64,000 nt of DNA from contig JAESIW010000162.1 of assembly GCA_016802295.1 (NCBI GenBank), positions 971,346-1,035,345 on the forward strand, given 5' to 3'. Shown here in pieces: positions 34,201 to 46,060 of the stretch; positions within the stretch are counted from its first letter, which is position 1, and each line of letters opens with the position of its first letter. The DNA is from Brachionus rotundiformis (taxonomy: Eukaryota; Rotifera; Eurotatoria; Ploima; Brachionidae). The notes beneath the pieces are model-generated. The model did not search any database. It was not told the origin of the DNA and saw only the letters and a program-made list of their open reading frames with translations. A program made the position numbers and the translations under genes.

Positions 34201-34623
34201 TTTCATTTTAAATAATAAGATAATAATATTACCTGTATGCAATCCAAAGATGTTTCGATTATTTTCGTCGATTTGCATTTAAGAACAAGTTCAAATGGAA
34301 TAAAATATTTTTCAACATCAGTTATTTGAACAAATCCAGCATCCGTCTTTCCTTTTGTTTCAACTTTGAATTCATCTTAAAAGTTGAATAATGATTATTA
34401 GTAAAAAAATCCAAATTAATAAAACAAGTTATTGAAATTTTTAAAAAATTAAAATCAACATTATTTTAGATAAATTTTATAGATTACTTAGAGCAGTTTC
34501 ACACTGCTTTCTTAATTGGGAGTTGCAGGATTTTTTCATTTCTTTGTCACCAATAATTTTTTCTAAAGCTCTTATTAAAAACACATTTGCTGAGTGAGTT
34601 CCATCTGAATTATTTGCAGGCAT
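28296..34623 (-). CDS. ARFGEF2: BIG1/2-type ARF guanine nucleotide exchange factor
   Basis: Thirteen exons: 34488-34623, 34233-34375, 34002-34157, 33684-33860, 32126-33625, 30944-32042, 29853-30895, 29492-29766, 29359-29441, 29169-29299, 28824-29013, 28607-28745, 28296-28551; 1775 aa, family-sized (human BIG1 1849, BIG2 1785). It loads GTP on class I ARFs at the trans-Golgi and recycling endosomes. Seen: an N-terminal DCB start (FLIRALEKIIGD, SQLRKQCETAL), a long low-complexity linker, the HUS region, and a Sec7 domain spanning the junction at 32126/32042 (DFLGENEKFNKE / VMYAYVDLMNF). The catalytic Glu is in FRLPGEAQKIDR. C-terminal HDS repeats follow, including CIVQLELIQTIDN. Symbol choice between ARFGEF1 and ARFGEF2 is arbitrary; a single invertebrate BIG ortholog is expected. 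Confidence 0.93.
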
Positions 34624-35337
34624 TCTGATTATTTTTTTGTAAATTTTTGAAAATTTACTTAACTAAAATATTTCAAAATTAAGAATTGGAATAAATAATT
34701 ATTTGCTTTTATTTCGTTTATGTATGCTTTTTCTTTGAACAGCTCATCAAATCGAAATTTGAAATTTTATTCACATAAAAATTTCATAATTTTTTCTCTA
34801 AATTAAAAATATATATAATTAGTATATATTAAAGAAAATTTGATGACAAGAATTTTGTCTTTAAAAGACTCATAATAATTTAATCAAATAGTATTGTCAA
34901 ATTTAATTGAATTAATTAACTTTTTTAAAGATTATTTAGATTAATGTATAACAAAATATGAAAAAAAAAATTTTTTTTCTTTTAAAGCTTTTTTTTAAGA
35001 ATTTTAATTATCTGTGATATTGTTTAATTTTTACATTAAAACATTATCATTTCAACTAATTTTTATTTGATATTTTCTTTGATATCAAATTTTTTTTTTT
35101 CTAATTGGGAATTCAGTATGGTCCAAGAGGAACATTCCCTCTTAATTATATATTAAATAAATAAATAAATAAATAATTCGGAATTCAATTAAGTTAGCCA
35201 AGACTTTTTTAAAGGCTTTTTTCTTTGTTTTGAAAAATAGAATACGAATTAAAAATCTAAGTACTTCATCTTTAATTTTATAATTATATATTATATTGAT
35301 TATAAACAAATATTTAGAAACAAATTATAAAAAAATA
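34624..35337. promoter_or_regulatory. spacer between ARFGEF and INTS1, with a LINE/SINE-like tail
   Basis: It should contain the ARFGEF promoter and the INTS1 3' region. It is very AT-rich. No ORF was found. An AAAT microsatellite preceded by a small hairpin is at 35125-35180 (separate entry). No defined motif could be named. Confidence 0.4.
35125..35180 (+). repeat. hairpin plus (AAAT)n tail
   Basis: AAGAGG-AACATT-CCCTCTT forms a small stem (about 35125-35143). A short AT spacer and an AAAT microsatellite (35154-35176) follow. This is the usual look of a non-LTR element 3' end; no body was recognised. Confidence 0.5.
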
Positions 35338-38300
35338 TTAGTAAACATATTTTTCAAGTCGTAAAAGTCGTATCGAATCAAACAATTTTCTACTGATATC
35401 AATATTGTGCCTTTGAGAACCTTTTAAAGCTTCTCGAATTATATTTTGTGAATTATCTTGAATTAAAAAAAGTAATCAAATTTTAACAAAAAAATTTAAA
35501 AATACCTGATGAAAGAAGAATAAAATCAGACAAAAATTTTACTGCAGTGTTATAGATTTTATTTTTTTCGCTTAATAAACAGTCTCTGTATGATTTGTAA
35601 AAATGCTTAGCTTCTTTTGGATTTAATCTTAAGTATCTCATTAATAAAGAAAATGCGTAATCTCTAATTTTGTCGTCATTATCTTCAAGCAAGTTTTTTA
35701 AATAGATCGCAAACTGTGAAAGAATTATTGGCTGTCTTTCCGAAACTGAATCTAATTCATTCAGAACAAATAAAACTTCTTCATAATTTGATCTATTACT
35801 AAGCTTATTAATAAATGGCTCAAGTTGTTTTGTTTTCCATAATGAAATATTTAATTTTTGTAATAAACTATTTACATTTTTTTTTTCAGTTCGAATGATT
35901 GATTTAAAATCATTATTTCTTAAAAATGTTTCTTGTGATTGAGAACTTGTTTTGAATTGAATTGATTGTATTGAGCTCAAGAATTTTAACGAATTTATTT
36001 CAGGATACGATTTTTGAAGAATTCTAAATTTTAAAAATTAAGCGTTTAAGAAATTTAGTCTATAACCTGAATTACCCTATGATATTTGAATATTTCTTAA
36101 TAATGTTAAGATAACCTGACTCCAAATCTATATTTAAAAGTTTTTCCAAAAATTCACAAAATTTAACAACCAGACTTCCGATAAATTCTCGATTCTCTTC
36201 GCAGTAAGACTAAATACAAAAAAAAATATTTATAAAAATAACAATTAACAAAAATTCCAAAATACCAAAAAGACATCAAAATAGTGTGAAATAATTGCTT
36301 TGATATGCTCTCGATATTTTTGATGAAATACAAATGGGACCAATACATTTAAGATGTCAATAATATAATGAAAAAGTTTATCAAATTTTCTTTTTTTAAA
36401 TTCATCAAATGAATAACCGACTCTTCCTTGCAACATTCCTTCCATCATTGGTAATTGGCGAATAAATATAAAAGGATGAGATGATGCTAATTTCATACAA
36501 ACAAAATTTGCATCAACCATAAATGCTTCTTGCTTTTTAGCAAGTAAAACCATTTCTTGATTTTCTGATTTTTGTTTACTTGTTCCAGAAGTAACTGCGA
36601 CTCCGATTATACCACTACTGGTTAGATTATAACTAAAGTTAACTTCGATTTCTCCAAAACAATTTAATAGATTATGAGTTTTTAAATCCAGCTAAAAATG
36701 AGAAATAAAAAATTATATTTAACAATAATTTAATTTTAGAACAAAATATAAAATAAAATACCTCTGTTGGCTTGTCGATTAAATGATAGATATTACTAAA
36801 TAATCTATTAGAATTTATCATTTCGTAAATAAGCGTGTTATGATTTAAATAAAGTCTATACAAAAAAAAAGTTTGCACTTTTTTTAGAATATTTTGCGAA
36901 TACTCGCTAATTTCTATGTCAGAGATATGAAAATCTTGATTTTTATTAATAATAATTTTTAAAAAATCGATTGAATGTTTATCTCGATAAGATGAAAACG
37001 TTTTGATTTGAAACTTCAAGCGTGTTAAAATCAATTTAAAAATATTTTTATACTGAATATTTAGATTCATTAGAATACGATCAAATAATTCTATACGATT
37101 GTCTAAATATTGTTTAAACTGAATATTCATATCATTATCGTTAAGAATTGATTGATAATTTATAAACATTTCTTCAATTAAAATATCTACTAACTCGACA
37201 AATTGAACCTGTGTTAAATTCAAATATGAAATAATAAAACCAGCCGACTTTAAATATTTAGAATTAAAAATAATGGTTTAATACAGAATTTTAAATTTAC
37301 CTGTAATTGCTTAGCCTCATCAACCTTGGAAAATGTGGGTAGATGAATTAGTGAATTTAAATAATCCAAAACAACTGAATGATTCAAACTAAATAGTGAA
37401 AAATTAGTCTAAACAAATCCAAAAAACGAAAATATCTTACCAGAATTCTTGATTATTGAATTTGAAAAATTGATTACTCTTGAAAATATTAACTAAACAT
37501 TCAAATAATTTTTGCCAATTTGATTGATGCAAAAAAATTGACAAAATAATTGAAAAATTTAGCAATGTTTTTCGAAAACCAAAGATGAATTTGAATTGTT
37601 GATCAAATCGTGTGTTAACCAAATTTGGATCGAATTTAGTTAAGTAATTGATTAAAATATTTAATAGATTTTTGTGACATGTTTTGCTGTTGTTCTCAAA
37701 TAGTAAGATCGTTTCACATAAAAGTTCTATTTTTGAACTACAATTTTTAAAAAATCCAAAATATTTCTCCAAATTTAATTCCAGATCTTCAATTTTTGAA
37801 TTATTCAATATTTTAATAAAGCATTCAGGAGTATTTTTATATTCTAAAATTTCATTTTCTTCTGTTGTAATAATAGTGTCACAGAAAATCTTCCGTTTAT
37901 ATTGTTGAATTTTATTTTTAATGAAATTTTCATCAAGTGTATAGCTATTTTTGTCTAAATTTATCGTAAATTTGGTTCCCAATTTTTTTAAGTTAAACTC
38001 TTTATCTTTTGATTGATTGAATCTATTTTTGAATTTAAATAGACATTCCTCAATTAAATTTCCAAAAGTAAACTCACAAGATAAATTTTTCATTTTATCT
38101 AAGTGAATCTTGATCATGCTAATATCATTATAAGAAAGACAAGAAATTTGATTTATAATTGAAGAATCTTTTTTTTGAATATCAGGTTCTAGTTGTTTTA
38201 TAATGTGATAGATGCTCAAAGTTCCTAATCCATAATTTTTGGATAGCAATTCAATCAAAAATTCGTTAGAATACGAATTCACAACATTTTTTACCAAATG

Positions 38301-41300
38301 AGATTCAAAATTTTTACAATTATTATAATTCATCTTTAGAAGTTTAGATAAAACCATTTGATTTAGAAAATTCGAAAAATTATCAACATTCAAGACTTGC
38401 ACTTCATTCATATAATTATCGAATTCTAGACTTCCAAATGAGCATATAACTAAAATAATTAGATTAAATAATACTTCGTTTAAGTAATAAAACGTTTTCT
38501 CTGTTTTTATAACTAGAAAATGATTTTCGTTTAACTTCGATTGTGTAAATAATTGTAATTGCTTTATTAAATGTGATTGTGACTCAATTTCATTTATTTT
38601 CAGCAAAATTTTACATAATTCGCCTAATAGGTTAGTAATTTTTGTCGAATTTTCAGCATTTTTTAAAATGTAATTTATAAAATTATTTCGTTTAAAAAAG
38701 AAATTTGCAAGATTTTCAGACATTTCATTTATTTTCTTTTTCAACGAAATCTCAAATGGCTGGACATTTCCGTTTAGAATATTTATTTCATTAATATTTT
38801 TTCTGTATATATCTTCAATTTCTGTTAATAAGTATAAAATGAATGTAATTAGATGACTTGGATTCGTTTCAACCATAATAATTTTACTGAAATATTCTAA
38901 AAACAATGGTTGGATATAAATCTCATAAGTGATTATTTGTTTAAAATTTTCGATTAATTGTTTTAAATCAATATTGTTCTCTCCAAAAGTAGTTACAAAC
39001 GTGTTATTTGTATTTGAAAATATTAACTTACTTAAAACCTTAAGTGATTCACATCTTACTTGTTGTTTAGTTGATAGAAGCTTTTTTAAAAAATACTCCA
39101 AAATTTGTATCATTTGGTGAATAGCGTCCATATTTTCTAAATTTGAAATGTTTAATACTAATTTCAACCTATTCAAAAGAATTTCAACATTCAATTGTTT
39201 CTTAAAATAAATTTTTGGTTGTCAATTTTTTTTTGGGGAAAATAATTTAAACTACCTACTTTTGACTGCGTTTCCATTTCAATTCCTCGAATCGAATTCC
39301 AAAGAAGTTCACAGACTATTTGAATAGGTAATATTTCTAAACATTCCTTTGATGTTTCGATCATTGATGTCAGCCATGGCAAAGAGGTTTTGGAATCCTG
39401 ACTATTAATTAACATGAGCAAAAAGTCTGGATTTCTACTTTTGCAAAGTAATTGTCCCAATTTGTATTCAGAGTTTAATTTTTTTATATTTTGAATAGCT
39501 TCAGCAGTTGGACGCCTTGGAGGTCCACTAAGATTAAATATTATTAAATTGATTTTAAATTCTCTTAAAATTTTTTTTTCAATGACCATTTTTAGCTGAT
39601 AATTTATTTAATCAGATTATGATCATACAAATATAATTATAACCCAGCAATTATTATTTTATGAATAATTAAAAAATAATAACATAATTGTTTGATTAAT
39701 ATACAAGCTTAGAATTCTATCTCAAAAAGACTTTATTTAAGATTACAATTAATGTAAATTAATCCACCTGTAGACTAAAAGAAAAAAAATACTTACAATG
39801 GATCGAATTTCATTACTTGTCCTATCAGTTTGCTGTTTAATTCAGTTTTAGTATTTGTTCCTTGTTTTGCTTCAAACATATTCTCAAATTCTAGAATTTC
39901 ACATTTTTCCACCTCAACAGCGGCTGCTTCAATTGATTTATACTTTTCAATTGTCATATCCTCATTAATACTAGATTGCGGTGGAAAGTTATAATCCTCA
40001 GTCATAACCATTTGCATCAAAAGTCTTAAAGTTGGATATTTTTCCCATCCTTTTTTACCAAATTCAAGCGGATCTAATGCACTAATTAATAATAATATTT
40101 GCCAAGCTTTCCAATATAAAACAGTTACTACTAAATTTGGAGGGTCTTGATATTTATACATGCATATATTGAATAAAGTTTCTATAAAAATGTCCATGTT
40201 TTCCAATTTTATTGAATAAATTTCTTTTTGAACTAAAGCAGCTGTTTTTAATAAATTTTCTTCAGCACAAAGCATCAGCATATATAAATGTTCTGGCAAG
40301 TTTTGAGTAATTATTAGAACTTGATGCAAAGTCTCGCTCAAGACTGGAATTTCAGATACGACTCTGAAAAATGTACTCTTTTCAGTTTCACTGGGCCAAT
40401 TATCAATTGTATAACATTGTTCCGGTTTGTCAACCATAAACAATATTTTAAAAAGACAACGTATTAATTCGTTCGGACTAACATCATACATTTTAAATAT
40501 TTTCCGCATCCAACCAACAGTATCACATTGAATCTGTGACATTAAAAAGTAATATTTTGCTAAGATTTCTTTGGTTTCATTTGAACGTCTTAAATATGCT
40601 TCTTTAATTTGAGGAGTTATCGCAGCCAAAATAAAAACAGCGATTAAATCTGAAACATTATTTAAATATCTTTCTTTAATTTGAGTTTGAGAAAAATCGG
40701 CTAGTCCACCAGCTAGAGAAAAAATAGAATTTGTAGAGTTAAATTTTTGAAATTCATTCGGATCTTTATAATATTCCTTAATTAAACTTTCGGATTCAAT
40801 CTCATTTATAAAAATAGCCAAATTAAAATCTTGGCGGCAATTACGTACAGTATCACGTAATAAAATCTTAATAGGACGCAAAAATTGGTCTATATTTTTT
40901 TGCAATATAATTTTTAGCAATGTTTGAGCAAAAACTCTTGATCCTAAATTTTGATCTGCGGAAAATGCTATTTGTAAAAGAAAATAGTTGTGATTTAATT
41001 TGTTTTGCTGATTTTGAATTTGTTGGTTATTTTGCGTTTGCGAAAAAAGTTCATTTCGAATTATTAATTGAATAAAGTTTTCATAGTTAAGTGGATGCAG
41101 TTTAATTAGTTCACGAAAACAATCACTAAAATGTTGATGATGTTTAGGTTTAGGTTTAATTTTTATCAAATTTGAAATAATTTCTTTATCTATTTGATCA
41201 CCATGTTTACAATTAATACAAATCGACATAATCAAATCTTGAACGTTTGCATCTATCTAAAAATATTAATTTTAAAATAATTTTCTTTTGAAATTAGATT

Positions 41301-42895
41301 TGTTAGATAATTTATTAAGTTATATTTAGTCTTATTTATTTATATCAATAGACTTATTTTAAATATTTAGACCTCAAATCATCATAGTTAATCGAAAAAA
41401 GATTAAAATAAATTAATTAAATTAAAATATATTTTCTATTTTATATTTGATTTTTATCTCGATTTGTATTTTTCTCTTAGATCATTTATATCAAAAATTG
41501 AAACATTTAATTTAATTTGAATCAAATTGATGAAATAAAACTTTTTTTATGTAACTGAAATATATTTAATCTGAAATTCATATCCAAATTCTACTCAATT
41601 TCTTTAAAAGAGAAAAAAAAATAATTATACTTTAGAATTTGTTATCCATTTTTCAAGTTTTTGAGATGACATTTTTCTTATTTCTGGAATTCCACACAAA
41701 TTCTGTAATAATTTTATAATATTTTTATCAGAGTTAACGTTTGAATTGATTGATCCAATGCTGCTTTGACCAATTGCTCGTTTAAAAGCTTGACTTTTAT
41801 TGACACCATTCAAAATTTCTCTAATCAAATCGATGATAGTTGTTTCAATTTTACTACGAACCATTTCGTACCTTGGAGCGATTTGACTTTTCTTATTGGT
41901 GAAATCAAAAAAACCTTCTGTTGCTTCTATTAATTTGTCTGATTCTACAGATTTAATGTTTATCAAATCTATAGAAGCATTAGAGTTATTAGGCAAAAAC
42001 TGGGAATTTTCATATGAATATGGAATTGGACGTGTGTGAAAAGCAGTTTTGATATTTTCGACAAATTCTTTACATAAAGGATTTTCTATCCAACAACGTT
42101 CTCCTATTGAATCGTAAACAAACGCTGTAATAAAACTTTCAGGCCAATTACTTTCGTTTTCAAATACCATCGCCAATATGTTGCAAATAACAGGCTGAAT
42201 GAAAATTGTATTTTGTGGTGAAGACGGACTTCTGGTCGATTGAGTTTGTTTGTTTTTTAAAGTATTGTTTGCTTTTTCAAAACAACTTGCTTTGTTTTTT
42301 AAAAGAGTATTTACAATAAAATCAACTAAACTAGAATTTTTCAAAAAAAATTCAGGACGTTTAAGAGCTATGTAACTTAATGCCATTAAGATATTTAAAT
42401 CAGATTGCTGAGAATATTGTTTTAAGCTGTTAACAGAAAGGCCAGGATTTGGATGTTTTAAACTATTGACAAGTGATTCAATATATTTTATTAGTTTTTC
42501 ATTTGAATCATCTTTTTCTAATAGTTTAATTACTTCTTCTTTAACAGTTTTAGAATCAATAGGATACTGATCATCATTTAGACTAGTTGTATTTAAATGA
42601 AAATTAGAATTAGACAACGAACTAAGATTTGATGAATTATTTGAAGCAATTTTTGATTTGTTTAAAATCGAAATAGAAACGTTTGATTGTGTATTATTAG
42701 AATCATTTTGAGAGCTTAAAGAATTAGATTTTTGAGATTCATTATTAAAATTTGGGGTTGATGTATCTCTTGACCTTGATCCCAATGCGATGTAATTGTT
42801 TCCTGGTGGATCAAAACCTTAAAAAATTCTTAAAATTTTTTATATCATCCAAAAATAGTACCTTTCTTAATTGTCTTATTAGATTTTGGCATCAT
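35338..42895 (-). CDS. INTS1: Integrator complex subunit 1
   Basis: Eleven exons: 42862-42895, 41631-42817, 39797-41256, 39260-39527, 37441-39200, 37301-37388, 36762-37247, 36266-36691, 36076-36209, 35506-36023, 35338-35456; 2159 aa (human 2190). INTS1 is the large scaffold of the nuclear Integrator complex, which cleaves snRNA and paused transcripts. Diagnostic segments: GFDPPGNNYIALGSR near the N-terminus, NWPESFITAFVYDSIGERCW, LIMSICINCKHG, LVVTVLYWKAWQILLLI, GPPRRPTAEAI with LLCKSRNPDFLLML, MKLASSHPFIFIRQLPMMEG, and the final HEAT-like part SVSERQPIILSQF. Serine/asparagine-rich low complexity follows the N-terminus. Exon 1 codes for 11 residues. It is divergent with DNAJC7. An initial resemblance to another large HEAT protein (CNOT1) was rejected on these motifs. 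Confidence 0.95.
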
Positions 42896-43699
42896 TTTTA
42901 AGTTTTCTAAAATAAGAAAAAAAACTTTAAATATAAATTTTAAAAATCAATCTTAAAAATTATTATTTTTTTGATAAATCATTTAAGTATTTACCATAAA
43001 TGTAAATCTATTAATGTGCATTCTAATTTTTGGTTAGAAAATACGAATTGCATTCGAATCAAATTGCAAAATTAATTTTATTTTTATACTAGCTTAAAAT
43101 TATTTTTAATTTTAAATCAAATTTTTCATTCTGATTAACTAAAAGAAAAAATTATTGAATATTTAAATTAATAAACAAATTAAAATCAAATTTTGTTAAA
43201 TTTTGAAATTTTCAATACAATATATTAAAATTTATTGAAAATTTTTATATCTGTCATATTTAAATTCAAAAATGAATTATGATATATAATTTTAAAATAC
43301 TGTATTGTGTAACTATGACAAAATAAATTTACTTTTTTACACAGATTTTAAAAGAGTCTTAAATTTTTATAAATTCAGATATTTTTTTGATCGTAATGTT
43401 AAAATAATTATGATCAAACTAATTTAATAATAAATTAATATTCATTTATCAAACTTATTTTAAATTTATTTACAAATATTAATTTAACAGCAATTTCTAT
43501 CAACAACTAACCAATGCATGATTTTTTCCATAGTACATGTATAAAAAAAATATTTAAGATTTTTCTTTTAAGATTTTTGTTTTAGTAAAATCATATTTTT
43601 ATATTAAAAATATTTTATTTAAATCTTTAGTTCTTGATTGTTCAGATTTTTTCTTGATTCTAAATTTATAAAATTATCCGAATATCTTAAATTATCAAA
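42896..43699. promoter_or_regulatory. divergent intergenic region, INTS1/DNAJC7
   Basis: The 804-bp spacer lies between the start codons of two head-to-head genes, so it must hold both promoters. It is about 80 percent A+T or more. No ORF or repeat was seen. A shared bidirectional promoter is possible but not shown. Confidence 0.5.
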
Positions 43700-45486
43700 A
43701 TGGTAGAAGAGACAGAAGTCGAAAATAAAATTAGTAATCACGACGAACCAGAAGTCATTAAATTTGGGTAAATAACTTTTCATTTGAAATTTTTTACTTT
43801 TAAATGATTCTATTAAATAAAATCAAAAAAATTTAATTTTAAAAAATATTAACATTTAATTGAAAAATTAGGGAAAACGAATTAGAAATTAAAGCAGAAA
43901 AACTAAAAATAGAAGGAAATGACGCTTATCGAAATGGAAATTTTTTCGATGCAGTTGAATCATATACAAAATCTTTAGAAATTTGTCCAAATAATGCATC
44001 TGTTTATGCAAATCGAGCGGCAGCATATTTAAATTTAAAAAAATATAAAGAAGGTTTAAGTGATTCAATGAAGGCTGTTTCACTTGATCCTGAATATATC
44101 AAAGTAAATCTAAATTAATCAAATTTATTAAAATGGTAAAATATAATTAAGGGATATTTAAGAGAAGGAAAAGCCAATTTATTTTTAGGAGATATTTCTA
44201 AAGCTTTAGTTTCTTTAGAAAAGGCAAAAAAACTTGATCCAGATAATGCGACAGTCAATGAGGAGGTATGGATTCAATTATTTAAGCAAAATAATTTAAT
44301 TTTTTTAGCTTGTTAAAATCAAAGCGGTTAAAAATTTCTCAGATGAAGCCAATGTTTCATATCAAAAAGGAGATTTTAGAAAAGTTGTTATTTTTGCATA
44401 ATTTTTTTTGAAACTTAAATAAATTAATTAAGGTTGTATATTTAATGGATAGATGCTTAAGTCATGCAAGTGACTGTTTCAAATTTCTATTACTGAAAGC
44501 AGAATGCCTAGCGTTGCTTGGCAGATATCAAGAAGCGCAAGAAATTGCAAATGAAATTGTGATAAAAGACCAAAAAAATTCGGACGCTCTTTATGTCCGA
44601 GGTATGTGCCTATATTATCAAGGCAATTCAGAAGTTGCGTTTCAGCATTTTCAACGCGTTTTACAGTATGAGCCAGATCACAACAAAGCAAAAATTTTTT
44701 ATAAAAACTCAAAAAAATTACAAATAAAAAAAGAACTCGGTAATAAGGAATTCAAAGCAGGGAATTGGGAAAGTGCATACAATCTTTATACAGAATGTCT
44801 GGATATTGACAATAAAAATAAATCAATCAACTCAATTCTTTATTTTAATAGAGCCAATGCTTCCTTCAAAGTAGTTTTTTTTAACTTAAATAATTCAAAG
44901 CTAAATTGTACTAAAGATGAATAACATCGATGCTTGTATTGACGATTGCTCTAAGGCTATTGAAATAGACAATGGTTACTTAAAAGCTTATCTTAGACGT
45001 GCCAAATGTTATATGGAAAAAGAAAATTTTGATGATGCAGTTAAAGATTATAACCAAGCATACAAACTTGACAAATCAAATAAAGAAAATTATAGATTGT
45101 TGAAAGATGCAGAATTTCAATTGAAAAAAAGTCTTAGAAAAGATTACTACAAAATTTTAGGAGTAAAAAAAGACGCCTCAGAGGAGGAAATAAAAAAAGC
45201 TTATCGAAAATCTGCATTAATGCATCATCCAGATCGTTTTCCGGATGCTAGTGAAGAAATAAAAAAAAAAGAAGAATTAAAATTTAAGGAAATAGGAGAG
45301 GCTTATACAATTCTTAGTGATCCAAATAAAAAAGCAAGATATGATAGCGGTCAAGATTTAGAAGATCACGGATTACATGATGGCGACCAAATTGATCCGA
45401 ACGCTTTGTTTAAAGCTTTCTTTGGAAATTTTAATGGAAATCGTTCAAGAAATGGGTTTTCTGGATTTGAGTTTTCATTTGGTTAG
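43700..45486 (+). CDS. DNAJC7: DNAJC7 (TPR2), TPR and J-domain co-chaperone
   Basis: Exons: 43700-43767, 43872-44103, 44152-44265, 44309-44383, 44433-44870, 44917-45486; 498 aa (human 494). DNAJC7 is a cytosolic adaptor that binds Hsp70 and Hsp90 through TPR motifs and stimulates Hsp70 ATPase with its J domain. TPRs begin with KIEGNDAYRNGNFFDAVESY and continue through three clusters (LRRAKCYMEKENFDDAVKDY near the end). The J domain (KDYYKILGVKKDAS onward) has the HPD tripeptide in LMHHPDRF. The C-terminus is short and Phe/Asn-rich. Intron 5 must use the AG just before ATG at 44917, because the nearer AG leads to a stop. 45487-46060 has no gene. Confidence 0.95.
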
Positions 45487-46060
45487 AATATTTTTTATTT
45501 TATTAAGAAAAACTTAAAATTTATTAATAAACAAATATATATTATCTAATTTTGAAAAGCCTATTTAATAGAAAATCTAATAAAAGTTTTAAAAAATTTG
45601 ACTTATTTACAAGTTTATATCAATTTTATCAATAATTGAAATTGACCCAAATGACTCAATTTCCTTAGTTTCTGGGTAAAGGAATTTAGCTGTTTTGATT
45701 TTTTTTCATTCAAAGCTACTACAAAAAATAAAAAAAAAGGTTTATGAAATTGGGCAAAATTTTATTCAAAATAAATTTTATTTTTTTTTATTTCGATAAA
45801 ATTAACCAGATTATAAAAATTTACTCACAACACCATTATAAACGAATTATTATGATATTCTCTTGAAAAATTAAAAATCGCTTAAATAGAGTTGTCATAG
45901 AAATATTGTTTTTGATTTTTATAGCTAGTTTAATGTTTTTCAAAAAGCCAATAATTCTTAATTACATAAAAAATTAATAAAATCCTTGAAAAATGAAAAA
46001 AAAAGACAGTAACTTTAAGTGTTATAAATTAGTTTAATCTTTATTTTTTTATAATTTTAG

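Noticed and set aside
35338..42895. Large HEAT-type scaffold first read as CNOT1
   Set aside because: Segment-by-segment motifs (PPGNNYIALGS, ESFITAFVYDSIGERCW, GPPRRPT...SRNPDFLL, ASSHPFIFIRQLPMM) fit INTS1, and the total length of 2159 aa fits too.
44884..44917. Earlier acceptor (CAAAG) for DNAJC7 exon 6
   Set aside because: Using it places a stop within eight codons; the AG directly before 44917 keeps the TPR in frame.
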